64,000 bases of DNA from Bicyclus anynana (GCF_947172395.1 NC_069110.1:3100001-3164000), one strand, 5' to 3'. Counted from the stretch's first letter, positions 11,723 to 25,737 are shown. Translations and numbers: made by a program. Notes: generated by a model not told the origin, from the sequence alone.

Positions 11723-12075
11723 ACATTATACATTAAAATAGTATCTTAATACATTGGTAGTTTAATCCGTAATGTTCAATAAAAATCAGATCTATAAAAT
11801 CATAATTACAGTAGCTACAGCATTGAGAAAACGTATTCAAGATAGAAAAAAAAAATCAATTAGGTTGTGCATGTACCATTTGCTTCATATCCATTATTAC
11901 GATATATCCTGTATATTCTACACAACATTATAAAAAATTAGCAATATTTTATACGCACTATAGCTATTGCAATAGGGATATGCATGTTGTTATAATTCAA
12001 TAATTTATTTTATGACACAAAACCGTTCTACAATCTTCTCATCATCATTATTAAGTATTTAAAATCCATTATAGT

Positions 12076-12247
12076 TCATTGATGACACTCCCATGATATG
12101 CGGGCGACGGGGGGATAGACTGCGCGGGTGTGAAATCGTGCCTGCCGGGAAGTAAGATGCATCAGTCGTGGGTTTTTCACTCATCGCAACATGCCCCCCG
12201 GCCCGCGCTGTTCATCGGGAGTGTTACAAATGAAGTTGCCAAGCTAT
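12076..12247 (+). repeat. Unclassified GC-rich ~170-bp dispersed repeat, copy 1
   Basis: Starts TTGATGACACTCCCATGA and ends GTTGCCAAGCTATAG. The two ends are imperfectly inverted (ACACTCCC...GGGAGTGT, and CGGGCGACGGGG against CCCCCCGGCCCGCG). The same sequence recurs at 13984 and, inverted, at 60790. GC content is far above the surroundings. No tRNA-like boxes or poly(A) tail seen. Confidence 0.75.
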
Positions 12248-13983
12248 AGAACGGTCATTCATCGCATTAACCGCTCGAGAAATGACAAAAATTGTCATTG
12301 TCACGTTAACATGTTCAAGCAACCAATACCAAAGACATTTCTGTTTTTGATATTTGTGACGTCATAGTTTATTAGCGAAAATAGCGTTATTGAAAATAAT
12401 GTTTTAGCAGAAATTGATTAATATATTTAAAAAAAAAATACATGCATATTCCATGTTGCTAGCTTATATTTGTTTTTACTTTGTTGGTAAATCTGTGATA
12501 CTCTGATTATCTTGCATGCATCTACATCCATATTACTCTGGTCTTATAAATTAATCGTTTTCATTACTGCGTTTATCAAGTGTTATTTTTAATTTTCTTA
12601 GTGAAGTTTTACAGATCTGACGTTGATGATAATGCGGGATGTTATTATTATTTATAACTAATGAACTAACCACGAAGTTTTCCCATGTTATAAAATATCA
12701 AATAAGATCATAAGTAGCACACATATACACTTACTAGGTTATGTATGATAATTTCTGTTGTAATTTTTTTCATTACAATTTAATTTAATTAATTAGTTAT
12801 TTATATTTTACATTTTAATATACTAACATCACATGAAATTATTATATTATTTTACCAAATTTAACTGACAAATGATTGACTTAGGTAATATATTGTATAC
12901 ATCATGTGGAAACTCGTGTGCAATAACTAAATCAATCACGCATAATAACTAAATCAATTGCATGTATAGTACTTTTTTTTTTTTCTTATTTATATAGGTT
13001 ATTGGAAACAGCATTTAGTCGATAAATCCACGGCAATATTTACCGTTCACGCGTTCGATACCAATACAATAAATACCATTACATTATATATTTTAGTTTT
13101 AGTTATGACTTTTGTTTGGACTTCATTGGGTTTGAAGAAAAATCTATTGATTGGTTTCAAAATAAGTTAATTCGATCCGATATCAGGGCATGTCTAAATA
13201 TATCAGACATGCAAATTTAATTTTTATTTAAATGACATTTTACATCACATTATAGACTGACATACGCAACAATTAACGATTTTTTTATAAAAACAAAATT
13301 TAGTATTCGGGCTAAATAATAAAATCTTTGTGTATATTTTCATCGCTTTGAATCATAGACGTTATATCATATAACTGTTGAAACTAAACGTTGTAAAATA
13401 ATATAATGGTTACTGTTTCTGAGCGTTGTTGTTTTCAAAAGTGCCAAAAGTGACACCACTAGCACTTTTGTGAAGAAAACTGTACGGTTTTTCTTACGTT
13501 TAAGTTGTTTTGGTATTTCACAGGCAAGTGTTACCAAAATAGGTCTACAAACGGTTCTCCCTTTTGTATTGTAGATTTTTAATATCCATCCAGTGTTATT
13601 ATTGTTGCTGTAAATATGGACACAAATATTTTGTGCAGATTAGTTTCAATAAATAAATGAGTTTCTTCTGAAATAATAAACCTTAAACCACATTAATTTG
13701 TAACCCTATTGATGTCACAAGTCGTTGCGTATGTGGATAGATTACAATTGTCTCTGTATAAAACGTTAATTTCATTTATGATCTCAATTGTTGTTAGTGT
13801 GAGTATATTGGCAAATAGTTTAATGTTATATACATTACTCTATATAATTTTAACTCAGTTAATCATAAAAATAAATGACTTGCTTTTTTAACTAAATACT
13901 CCTTATTATTAATGGATCAACCGAACCATTGTCACCGAATATTATGACTTATTAAATTTCATTTTAACTGTATAGCTTGTTCG

Positions 13984-14591
13984 TTGATGACACTCCCATG
14001 GTATGCGGGTGACGGGGGACGAAGGACTGCGCGAGTGTGAAATCGTGCGCGCGGGGCAGGGTCTGGAAGTGAGCTGCATCAGTCGTGGGCAGTCACTGAC
14101 AACTCGTATTCAATGACCTTCGGCTTTCAGAACAAAATGCACACGATACTTATATTTGAAAATGAGTCTGACGACCTGCTAAGTTATTGGTTGTAAAGGC
14201 AATCAAATAACTCATTTTTTATCAATATAATAATCGATTTTTTTAATATTTAATGGGAACATTTTTTTTTTGTATTTGTGTGTTTTAGGGTTCCGAACGT
14301 ACTTACGTAAAAATGGAACCTTTATTGCAATATTTTATACAACAAATAAGACATTTTATTCCGCCAATGATTAAATATTTAATTAAATAGTTAGTTAATT
14401 CATAATACGCATATTTGTATATTATAATATCAAGTTATGTTAGGAGTATATAGGATATTCAGAGATATCTGAAGACTTATTCATAACGTAATAAGTTATA
14501 TGTAGCGGTCAACTTTTTGCTGTCATCGCTACCCATCCTCCGGCCCCCGCGGACCATGAGGAGTGTTACGAACGAATTTGCCAAGCTATAG
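13984..14591 (+). repeat. Unclassified GC-rich repeat, copy 2, split by an insertion
   Basis: The left part 13984-14099 and right part 14514-14591 align to the two halves of the 12076 copy. About 410 bp of AT-rich sequence sits between them, after CAGTCGTGGG. The right end again finishes at GCCAAGCTATAG. Confidence 0.7.
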
Positions 14592-15744
14592 TACAGTAAT
14601 ATGAGATGTTCATCTCAGATGCCAAATTCTCTTGCAACATTATTTATTTCAGAGTCCCAAAGAGTTTTGATGATATCGGATCTTAGGTTTAGTTGAATTT
14701 TAGTACTATTTCTCTTTTAGTAATGATAATAACATCAGTGTTGCCAATGTACATGTTAGGGAATTTTACGTTGCGGTAAGCTTAATTCATCGTTTTATTT
14801 GTGTTTTTGTGTTATCCCCGTTTCAAATTGTTTTGCCAAAATTAACATTAAAATAAATAATAATTTTTATTATTTATAAACAATTAAATTTAAATTTTTA
14901 TGACATTGAATAAAATTTTCATTTTACAATTAAATAGAATATAGGTATTCTGTTCAATTTATCATCACATTTTTATTACTTATAAGGTAGGCTTTTTTTA
15001 AAATCTAGATTTATGAAAAAATGAGTATTTAAATGAGCACTAAGTATTTCTACCATTGAGATTATTATTAACTTTACTCGTAACTATGAGAGGGCTATTT
15101 ATTATTTACGCTCATATTATATCTCGTTTTTGTCCATAAAGCGTACGGGTATCGATCTGTCATCTCAACTGTCATGTTGACAGCATAGATTAGTAGACAA
15201 ATCTGAACCGCTAAAGATACATCAATCTACATTTTACTCGATTCCTGGGAATTCCCCGCCCTTGATCTCTATGCGTAGACCTTCTCTGCTGTTTGGCAGC
15301 ACTGAATTAAAAAAAACCCTTATTTTTTTCTAATATCTATCTTCTATTAATCATTGTGTTTCTGTGTTCGTTTTTAAATTTGTACATATTGGACGTTTTG
15401 TTGGATCTAACTTTTATTTTCTGTCAGTGACTGGTTTTTCGCATAATAAAATTCACACACATTGCATAATATTTTCTTCTTCTCTATCAGTGTAAAGTAA
15501 AGTAACAATTATTTGAATGATTCGGTTTTATATTTCAGTATCATTGTTTTGGATAAAGTGGTTCGAAAATGCCATTGGCCAATGGCCCACGACCGGCCAT
15601 TTTGAAATTTTTATTATTATCGCCAGTAAATAGAATAGTAATCGGTTTTAGTAGCACCTCGATAAGATTTTTCAGTCATCTTCCTCGTTTTTTTAAGACT
15701 GAGCAGGTCGAGCGACCGAATATAATGTTTCATGCATATTATGA

Positions 15745-16310
15745 CTACACATGGTCATAATAGGGCCACCACCTATCTATTTATAATATATTTATTAATC
15801 ATAATAGTACTATCATCATCCTCTGTCTGTGTATAATATACTTTATGATCACATGGTCATTATTATCCTCTATATATTTATAAAACATTTTATGATAATA
15901 TGGTCATTGTCATCCACTCTCTATTTGTAATATACTACTACGAGTACTAGCAGAAGCTCGCATTTCCAACCGTGTAGTTACCAGTCCCGTGGGAATACGG
16001 GGATAATATAGCCTATGTAACTGCCTGATATTGTTCTCGTAGCATTCGATAAAATAATTTTTCAAGTCGGTCCATTAGTTTTTGAGTTCATTCGTAACAT
16101 ACAAAAATACAAATCTTTTCTATTTATAATATATTATGTGTAAATTTCATGATCTCTATTTGTAATATATTTTATGATCATATAATTATCATCATCATCC
16201 TGTATCTATTTATAATATATTTTATGATTGTATGGTCATCTTCATCCTCTATCTTATTTTATTATATTATGTGATCATAGTAATTTTTTATCTATTTATA
16301 AAATTCTAAA
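15745..16310. repeat. AT-rich minisatellite, ~45-50 bp unit, interrupted
   Basis: Degenerate units carry TCTATTTATAATATATTTT, ATGATCATATGGTCAT and CATCATCCTCTA in that order. About three units lie at 15745-15940 and three to four at 16115-16310. Between them is a Helitron-like fragment (15944-16115). The units vary in length and sequence. Confidence 0.7.
15944..16115 (-). mobile_element. Helitron-like fragment inside the minisatellite
   Basis: On the - strand it ends with GCTAGT. It contains ACTCAAAAACTAATGGACCGACTTG, the usual 'no difference in fit' type segment seen in lepidopteran non-autonomous Helitrons, and the internal part GTATTCCCACGGG. It interrupts the tandem array, so it inserted after the array formed. 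Confidence 0.5.
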
Positions 16311-18544
16311 CGTGCGTTTTCGAAAAATATCAAAATGGCGGGTGGTCATGGCCATACAAAAGTCTTCTCACTTTTTAAAATCAGTTAATGCAGTAAAGTG
16401 TTATTATTTTATTTTCCATTTTAGTTCTTTATGAAAATTTACACCCTTTTTGTTTTTGTTAGATTTATAGTTAATTCTATCTTTCTTTAATTCATAAGTT
16501 GTATTTTGTATTATTATAGGTTGATATTTAATTAATAAATAAATAATTATTAAGTCAACGTCGCGCCAGGTTAATGACATTACACAAACTTGTTTGTTTT
16601 GCAATTTAACAATATTTTTGGATATTGAATATTAAATTAAATAATGTTTAGTAATTTGTTGTAATTAATGTAACAAAATAAGTTAAATAATTGTACACTA
16701 TTAACCCATTCTGACTATGCGTAATGATCAATTATGCATTAATATTTGTATTATATTAATATTACAGTTTTCAACTATTATAGAATAGCTACAATAAACA
16801 ATAAATGTGTATCTATCTATATACATAATAACAGTCTGATTGCGACACGCAAATTGGTGACTACTCCTTTCTGGTACCCGTAATGAAGTAATTTGTTTTA
16901 AAATAGTATCATAAGGCTAAGTTCAAATGATGGCGACACCGCGTTGAATGTCTCTTTGCATACAAGAACAAACTAATTAATATCGTCCCGCGCCTCGAAC
17001 TTAGCCTTCATTATAAATTTTCATCTCTAAGTACGGTGGAGCATTACAAAATTTTTTGACCTGTTGTATTTCTGTAACTCAATTAAATAATGTTTTTGGT
17101 ATTAACTCTTTAATTAATAAGTAAAGCTACAATTCATCAGTAACCCGGTGGGTTAATTAATTGCAAAAAGAAATTTCAAATCCTGCATCTTTGTCTATCA
17201 TTGTATTTAATAGCACCTGTTGGAGTGATAGTAACTCTTAGATACTAATTGAGGAAAAACACATCTTCTCACAATAGGTCAATAAACTTTTGTATATCTT
17301 TACCGTGTACCATACTTTATGTTTATTATAAACAGTGTATTAAAGGCCAGGTTATTTCTGAATTGACTAAGTAAAAATATTATAATATAAGATAATCAGT
17401 AATAATCATTGCATATATTATAAGAATTTTCAGACTTATTCTTAAACCGAATTAACCGTATAATATTCGTTTCAATGTTAGCGTTCGCATAATCAATTGA
17501 ATTGTCTGATCTTATAACATACATATTATATAGATATTAAGCGGTTTGGGATACGTCAAGAGGTATTTCCATACTCATGCGCTTCGTATTCATCATGTGT
17601 TTTGGGCTGTCTGATTTTTATTAGATGACGATGAAAGTGCACTAGTGTGGTAACGCTGAATGTTTTATATCACGTATTCACTATTCACTTTTTAGTAAAG
17701 TACTTTATTGAAACTTTAAAATGTCCTAAAAAGTTCCATGCATTGTCGGTCTAGTCGTATTGCAAGACTCCACGTCTCGATAAAAGCCTCTGCAGTGCAA
17801 TGAACAATGAATTATACTTACCAACGAACACAGAGCTGTCTGCTCTTTACGTTTGAATTTAACGTAAATACTTCGTAGTTCAGTTACCCGCTCAGAAGTC
17901 TTCGAGGGTTCTCTTCTTCCTAGGATGGAATGTTTCTATCAAACAGCTTAGTGCAGACAGAAACGTTGGTATACGTGGGTTAAAAATAAAAGACATCTGC
18001 ACTGCTTGAAACGACTTTATTTGTGATACTTTATCATAAATATGCGGTTTCGTGAATTAATGAAAATGTACATAACGGTTGAACAATAAATTAATGATTA
18101 ACTGAAATACATGAATACACAGGTGTTCTCTTGTTATTTTTTCGTGTCTTTTTACAAAAAAATTAATAACTTTTTTTTATCTAGAAAGCTAATATCAACA
18201 ACCTAAACAACTTTAAAACAAATAGTTTCATTATGTGGAAAGAGTGTAGAGTTTGCGTGATGTAAAACATAATCCGACAATTTGTTGTGTAAATATATAT
18301 TATGTGGTTAGAAAGAAACGGTGGGCAGTCTAAAAGAGCCACCTTGGTGGGCGAAACCGATATTCATTCTAAGACTCAGCGCAAACCCAGTGTCGTACTG
18401 AGTTTTGATTCTCGTAGAGTTGTCGCTTCCATGTTCTTAGCTAACTTAAATAAATGTAAATAGTAAGCGTTGCCCGTAATTTTATGGTTAACGTACGTAA
18501 ATACTAATGTAACATTTGTAAGATTAATTGTTTAAACAACGTCG

Positions 18545-18680
18545 CCGATTCTCGACTCGCTTCGAAAATTTAAAAATGCATGGAAATGATATTCGTTGTC
18601 GACAGATCACGTGATCATATTATCGAACCGATCTGTCATTTCTCTACATTTTCTCAGTTTTCGAAGCGTCAGCGTTTGTA
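18545..18680. mobile_element. Imperfect foldback element
   Basis: CGCTTCGAAAA (18558-18568) and TTTTCGAAGCG (18658-18668) are inverted. Inside, GACAGATC (18601-18608) and GATCTGTC (18630-18637) are inverted again, next to the palindrome GATCACGTGATC. Probably a MITE, with diverged arms. Confidence 0.5.
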
Positions 18681-21600
18681 GAAAAACAATTGAGAATTGA
18701 CATGGCTACAGGCCCTGCATGCTCATTGACGAACAAATGAATATGACATGAACTAAAAATTAAAATGTCTGTTTATATTTGGCAGCATTTTATAAAAAAT
18801 CTATTTAGGTATAATGTAAAAACTACTGTATACATTTTATTGGAAATTGTATCCATTGCAATTTTTTTTAAACATGCTCGCGTATCTTGCGGTCTGTGCT
18901 CGGTTTGCGCTGCCCTTAGTCGATTAGTAGCGGGCACGATCACCCGCACGTGTCTACGGTGTGGTTATATAATTAAACGAAGACTGAAGAATAGGTATAG
19001 TTTAATTGTAGTGTTTAAAAATAAAAAAAAAATAACAACGTCGGTGGAAAGTTGAAATTTTGTAAGGCGGGCAAAACCAAGGTGGCGCTGTGATATTTTA
19101 TCTTTCCATTGGCGGTAGAACGTTTCGTTTATGAACGTGTTTTCCGCTACACTGCCCCTTAATACTTTTATCATGCTATTTTTTCTCTTATACCTTTAAT
19201 TTGTTGCATGAGCTATGTATTACAACTATCGTTAGTTCTGTAGCTTACTTATATTTTAACATGGTGCACACACACATTCACACATTATGGTGTTTGTGTC
19301 TTATAATAAACTTAGGACGTGGTTTGAGTGTAACGTCTCCGCTTACGTTTATTCATAGACATAAGCACCGTGTGAGAATGTTTGTATGTATCGGGATCAA
19401 ATGATTTACATAATAAAACCTTAAGTCACAATTGATTAAGTTAAAACAAAAAACAGAACGATGCTTTTTACCCGACTGCCAAGAAGGGTTATTGAATAAT
19501 ATTGTTCATGTAATTTTATTTTTTCTCACTTATGTTCATATTTTTGCTATGTTATTATTGAACCATATAAAAAAATCACAACAGCGAATCACGTAAATGC
19601 ACTTTCTAGCATACTAGACTAAGGTTGCAAGGACAATAGTAAATCTGGCTCCCGTTTCAATGGTTTTTATATTTCTGATCAGGTTATAGAAAACTTATTC
19701 AATTATGACGTAAGATTCATTTTTTTCCCACTGAACAGATTTTCGGACTTCCGCCGAGTGTTTGGGTGAATTTAGCGTGGCCTTCACGCGGTATCCAAAC
19801 CATCCTAAACTCTGTCAGTGCTGTATTTATCTCGGGTATTATGATTGTTCATGTTAAAACATATACATAGTAATCATTGGACATGGACACTGTATTCTAA
19901 CAGTTTTTTTTTTATTATCTTAACAGATTCAAAATTCAACCAACTACTATATATATCTTGTTTGTTTTTCGATATACGTACACTTGATATATTGTAGAGT
20001 CGATAATAATTATTTTTCTAATATACTGTAAAAATAATAAATTGACTACAACCATCGGACACGTATTATGTATTTTTATTTTTGTTTGGTAATTTTCTTT
20101 TTGTCTTACTATTCTTCTTAGTTTAGTCTTATTCTTATCTCCGTTAGGTTTGGTTCAGATTGATGTACAATGTACATATAGCTAAGTTTATTGTGAACTT
20201 CAACGTTGTAGACCGTAAATGATAGGTACAAAACGCAATAATTTACCAATTTAGAAATGCACCGTTTCAATTGATTGATCGGTGACAATTGATGTAGGTA
20301 AGTGTATGCTATCACTACGTTGATGGTGTTGTTAAACGTTGTCGTTAGCAATAAATTGAAGCTAGAGTATACGATGAAATCGTCTGAACTTACACTTTGT
20401 TGAGAAGCTTGCTATAATCATTCTTACTTAGTTGCTATATAATTTAGTGTTTAGCCTTAATGTTAATCATTTCCTTGCCTACACGGCGCCTAAGAATGGA
20501 CGAGGGTGGTCTGATAATTCCAGTCATATACTTTGTGATTACAATCACCCGAGTCTATCCAATTTACTCATTGTTCATGTATATAATAATTGTATGACTC
20601 TTAATGTATAAATCAAAGGTTCGCGCACACTAAAGCCGGTCGCACTGGTGTAATTGTTGTGCTGCTGGCTTTTGCGCCTCTTTTTCTGAAAGTCCGTGCA
20701 GAATTTTAAAATTGCTGTGGGTGCCTTTAACTGAGTGCGCGAGCTTTTAAAATCCATGTGCCTGGTTCCTGTAAAAGGGTCTAAAGTGTGTTTTATGTCC
20801 TGGAAGCTGATTCATACTTAATAGAGTCAAAGAGAGGTGTCAGTTCTGTATATATACAAGTTGGATTTTCCCCAACTCTCTAAACAGAACGTGTAAATCT
20901 GTAGGATCCGTGATACAAAATGTTTTCTCACTTCTCTCTGATTTGAAAATTCATTTTACGCAGTTGCTAATGTAAACGAATGGAAAATTTATTTATATAG
21001 GTACGGATAGTTAAACTTGCTTATACGTTGCAAATTGCTTCCTGTAAAACATGTTATAAACTTAATTATTACATAGAACTGGGCATCATGAATATCAAAT
21101 TACGTGTTTGAATATCGATATGGCTTAATTCTGACTGTAAGGGTGCGCTTACGCGGGAATTTTGGAGCAATTATTATTGCTTAGCAACACGTATGGTTCA
21201 ATATAGAAAAAATAGTAAAGCGATTTAAAAAAAAAAAACTTCAATTCTTTCGGCAATATTGTTTTACATTGCTCTATAATATTCTATCCCATTCGCATTT
21301 GGAGTGGAAATTTTAGTAAATTTCTCTTTTTTTTCGTTAGTATAGATAGGAGTATGTCTCGCTGGCACGACAGTGTATACAAGCAATTATTATTCAACTA
21401 AATTGTTAATGTATTAATGCGTTGTCTAGTTGATTTCAATTGATCCATATTACTCCCAAGTTCCTCAATACGGTGTGGCGTTACATGAACTTTGCTGTTT
21501 CCGGGTAAATAATTACAGTTAATGGTTTCGTGTACTCGCGTCACAATTAATTAATACATATTGTCTGAAATTGAACTATTTGAATTGCCCATGTAAGTGC

Positions 21601-22430
21601 ACCTTAAAGTACTCGTAACGTCCTGATTGATGTACATTCAGTGAATTCCTATTAAAATGATATATATACATATATTAAACAATTATATATAATGCAAACT
21701 TATGCAGCATAAAATACTTTTCTCAAGAGTCTAAAATTATGCTCTATCTCCGCGCTATAATTAAGTAATCCGCTGTAAATTTTGCTGCAAATTATAAACC
21801 AGTGATTAATTATTATGTTAATTGCACATTATAGGATGAGCGTTACAGATGCTACTTCTTGCGATGGTCATGCCGTCTTTTCCTTATCCAAAGTTTTTAT
21901 TTTGGATTTTACAGTATTCTTGTTGCGTTCTCAACTTATAATGCAATTAGCATTGAAGTTAATCAGGCTATTACGAATCACATAATGCTGTAAATTTTGC
22001 AAAACGGCTAATAAACAAATTGCAAAAGGATGACTTGTTGAAACCATCAAGTAAGACAAAGTTTACACGGTCGTATGTCAGTCAGGACGCTGCCTAAACA
22101 CAATGTTGGGCCCACTCTGTACAATACGATTTCAAATTTATACGCTGTAAACAATTTGTCGGTTGTAGTTTAGAAAGTGGGCTTATACAATTATTATTAT
22201 AACAATAAAATTAATTTTATTCAATTTACTTGCGATTTTCATTTATACCACACCTACATGTAAAGTATTTCATTATTTTTATCATTTATCTATCTATCTA
22301 TTATTCAAAAAAGTTTTACGTTTGGTGAACAAATCTAAACTGAAATTTGTACACTAGACCTGGTTAAAACTTACTCAAAGAATATTATAGTATGTTCTAT
22401 TTAGGGTATTTAATCAAGGTTCTATTATAT

Positions 22431-22690
22431 GTCTATCCATACTAATGTTATTAATGTAACGGTATGTCTGTCTGTCGCCTTTTCACGGCTAAACCGTGAA
22501 CCTATTGTAATGGATTTTGGTAAAGAGATAAATAAGACCTTACATAAGAAACCAGATATCTTGCATTCCATGGATTCACCGTGCGGGTGCTGGGTCCATT
22601 GTGTGGCAGAGAGAAAAGTTCCGAGCAGATCCCCGAACTTGTGACCGATGGGATTAGCTTTAAGGACGTTATTGGCTGATGGTGTCATTT
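22431..22690 (+). mobile_element. Helitron-like 5' portion (CACGGCTAAACCG family)
   Basis: Starts TCTATCCATACTAATG and continues TATGTCTGTCTGTCGCC then TTTTCACGGCTAAACCGTG, the 5' layout of widespread lepidopteran non-autonomous elements. No 3' CTAG terminus is recognised, so it is truncated. The small open frames across it are not genes. Confidence 0.5.
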
Positions 22691-22776
22691 ATTGAGGTCA
22701 TATATGAAGTTATCGACAACTACTTCTAGGGACGGAGTACGTTCTTTGTAGTGTTTGTACGTTTGTTGTATCTTTT

Positions 22777-23032
22777 TTGACGGCCTCCGTGGCGCAGTGG
22801 CATGCGCGGAGGTTTTCTTAATTGGTCCAGGTCTGGCTGGTGGAAGACTTCGGCTGTGGCTATTTACCACCCTACCAACAAAGACGTACCGCCAAGCGAT
22901 TTAGCGTTCCGGTACGATGTCGTGTAGAAAACGAAAGGAGTGTGGATTTCATACTATTAACAAGTTAGCCCGCTTCCATCTTAGATTGCATCATCACTTA
23001 TCATCAGGTGGCATTGTAGTCAAGTTCTAACT
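22777..23032 (+). mobile_element. tRNA-derived SINE, family B
   Basis: Begins GACGGCCTCCGTGGCGCAGTGG, containing a pol III A-box-like segment. The B-box part is deleted relative to the copy at 24710. The body includes GCCAAGCGATTTAGCGTTCC and GTTAGCCCGCTTCCATCTTAG. The same family occurs at 24710-25042 (-), 25643-25737 (-), 56641-56974 (-) and 62161-62412 (+). Confidence 0.8.
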
Positions 23033-23439
23033 TATAGAGAATAATAAAAAAAAACAAGAAAAAAGGCATGTTTCAGTTATTGTGGTTACTCTTTGGCCAC
23101 CTTTAGACAGTCCCGGATCGTAGGAAGTATATTTGGTATTTCATCTCTCCAGACATAGGCAGTAAAATTTTTTTGGCTTTGTCCTCAGTCCCTTAGTATA
23201 CTACATACATAGACTATTTTTGATCTCCGGAATAAAATATAATGTGGAATTGGAGTTGAAGGTTTCTATACAAGTATTACAATTTTGATTCAATATTCAG
23301 TAAAAACTCGGACATACCAGGCTAGGTAAGTAGTACACATGTTTACCTACTATATATATTGCATCTAAGGCCCAAGTTCTTGAGATGACTTACCTAACAC
23401 TAAAATTATTGTTATTCGTAATTTTCGATTAAGATACTT

Positions 23440-23502
23440 CATCATCATCATCATTATCAACCCATATTCGGCTCACTGCTGAACTCGAGTTTCCTCTCAG
23501 GA
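23440..23502 (-). mobile_element. SINE family A, 3' end fragment
   Basis: The reverse complement reads CGAGTTCAGCAGTGAGCCG then AATATGGGTTGATAATGATG, matching the 3' end of the full copy at 40864-41172. Confidence 0.7.
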
Positions 23503-23905
23503 TTATACAATTAGGAGACTTATAGAATAGAAATAAAACACTGGTTTGCTCTATTTTTATATATTCATTCAGACAACGGTACACTGTGACAATAACGAAC
23601 TTAAAATGTAAGATACACATTCTACTTACTTAATAATTTATCTGATAAACTGTCACTAAACGGTTTCGGAGTAACTTGGATACTGTCAACTACATGTGTT
23701 AAACATTGAACATTGAAGAAATACACCAATTTTAAAATTGTACTTTATATAGGATGACGATGACAGTTACAACATCGCCACTGACTTACATAGCACTAGT
23801 CGCGTCACTCATACTCGTACATAGATAAGCACTGTACCTAGGAACGTCACGTCACAATTACTAACCTTAAGTTGGGCTCAGTTATGCCAAATTGTCAATT
23901 AATAT

Positions 23906-24193
23906 TCTATATATATAAATGAATTGCTGTTCGTTAGTCTCGTTAATACTCGAGAACAGCTGAACGCATTTATCTTATCTTGGTCTTGAAATGTACGTGG
24001 AGGTATATGGAAGGTTTAAAGGTGAGAAAAATTAGAATAATTACCGGGGAAACCATAAAATAATTCTTTTCTATTTCCCATACAAACGTTTAAGAGTCAA
24101 GGGGTAGGGATAGGGTAGAGGTAGGGTAGGGAAAGGGTAGGGGTAGGGAAGAAGTGCACGTAAGTCAAAGCGAAGCTTGACCGGGTCCGCTAG
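23906..24193 (+). mobile_element. Non-autonomous Helitron-like element with G-rich tract
   Basis: 5' end TCTATATATATAAATGAATTG and 3' end CTTGACCGGGTCCGCTAG followed by T. The GACCGGGTC hairpin just before CTAG is the Helitron terminator layout. Near the 3' end is a run of TAGGG-like units (about 24100-24150). No ORF, so it would depend on a partner for movement. A truncated relative lies at 8735. Confidence 0.7.
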
Positions 24194-24709
24194 TAATTAA
24201 TATAATAGGTACCTAACAGACACGAATTTTTAATCGAATTAAAAAAAATATAGGCTAGAACATTTTGGCATAACTAAATCCACTCGTATTAAGATGTTAA
24301 AATCTTAGCATCAATACAGCACGTAAATAGCCATGCTGATTATAACTGAGTTAGGTTGTGCTGAGCTTGTGCGGTCTGAAGCAAGTCAGTGACGATTCTA
24401 ACTTAAGCTCCGTGTTCACTGGTAGAAAATTTTTACTGGCCTCAATTTTGTTTTTCAATAAATCTTACTCAAAAATGTAATCTACGAGTAGGATACGGAT
24501 GGAAGATACTTAAGATTGAGCAATATGTAAAATTGTTGATCTATAAAAGTGCAGACAAGTCTAATGTCTAATGTCTGTCTAATGTTAAAATTATATTTTG
24601 AATTATTATTCATTTCATAAAAACCATACATAATTACTATTATTTAGCTAAAAGGTTAGAAACGTAAGCATATTTTAAATCTTATTATTCAGAAATAGAA
24701 GTAGGAGAG

Positions 24710-25042
24710 TTTTTTTTTTTTTTTCTTTACAAGTTAGCCCTTGACTACAATCTCACCTGATGGTAAGTGATGATGCAGTCTAAGATGGAAGCGGGCTAAC
24801 TTGTTTGGAGGAGGATGAAAATCCACACCCCTTTCGGTTTCTACACGGCATCGTACCGGAACGCTAAATCGCTTGGCGGTACGTCTTTGCCGGTAGGGTG
24901 GTAACTAGCCACGGCCGAAGCCTCCCACCAGCCAGCCCTGGACCAATTAAGAAAAACTCAATTTGCCCAGCCGGGGATCGAACCCAGGACCTCCGTTTTG
25001 TAAATCCACCGCGCATACCACTGCGCCACGGAGGCTGTCAAA
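24710..25042 (-). mobile_element. tRNA-derived SINE, family B, near full length
   Basis: On the - strand it starts with the tRNA-like head TTTGACAGCCTCCGTGGCG. It carries a B-box (GGTTCGATCCC, reversed at about 24974), then the conserved body, and ends in a tract of As (T-run at 24710-24725 on +). Intact A and B boxes make it the reference copy for this family here. Confidence 0.85.
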
Positions 25043-25642
25043 TTAATAAGGAGGTTTTAATAGGTAAATACTTTTAGTAAATGAATTTGTAGACAGAGTA
25101 CTCACTAGCTGACGAATTTCGAAACTTTTTCCAATCTGTCATTCAAAAATCGAAGACAATTAAGGTCCTTGCTAACTTTTACTTTACTGCTAAATTTGGA
25201 CCATTAAAGAGTATCGATCGGTCCAATATTTTCCACACTGAATCCAAAAAGTCTACATCCGAATCAGAATCTTATGTAGCGTTGCTCAATAGATTAAATT
25301 TTCATTTACCAAGTCCAAAAATGACTTCAATTCAGAGTTGCTCCGATCCTTGTCAATTTGGATGCAGTCTAAAATCGTCATCTTTTTCACAATCTGAATA
25401 ATCTCGGACTTTTATCGGATGCAATGCGGAAAGACCCTTAGACCTTACATAAATTAGGGAGGTAAGGACTGCGTAAAATATTTGTACCAGCAACCAAAGT
25501 AATTTAGGCATCGACTTATTTTTATAATTGTTGACGATATGCTGCGACGGTTAATACATATTCGTACAAGTATCTCTTCCTTTGCAATCAGCAATTAATG
25601 CGACACCAAATTATATATAAATTTTAGTCACGTCGATTACAA

Positions 25643-25737
25643 TTAAGAAACTCTCAGTTGGCCCAGCTGGGGGTCGAACCCAGGACTTCTGTTTTGTAAA
25701 TCCACCGGGCATACCAGCGCCACGGAGGCCATCAATT
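25643..25737 (-). mobile_element. SINE family B, tRNA-like head fragment
   Basis: Only the head and start of the body remain: GGCCTCCGTGGCGCTGG and GGGTTCGACCCCCAGC on the - strand, matching the copy at 24710-25042. Confidence 0.7.
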
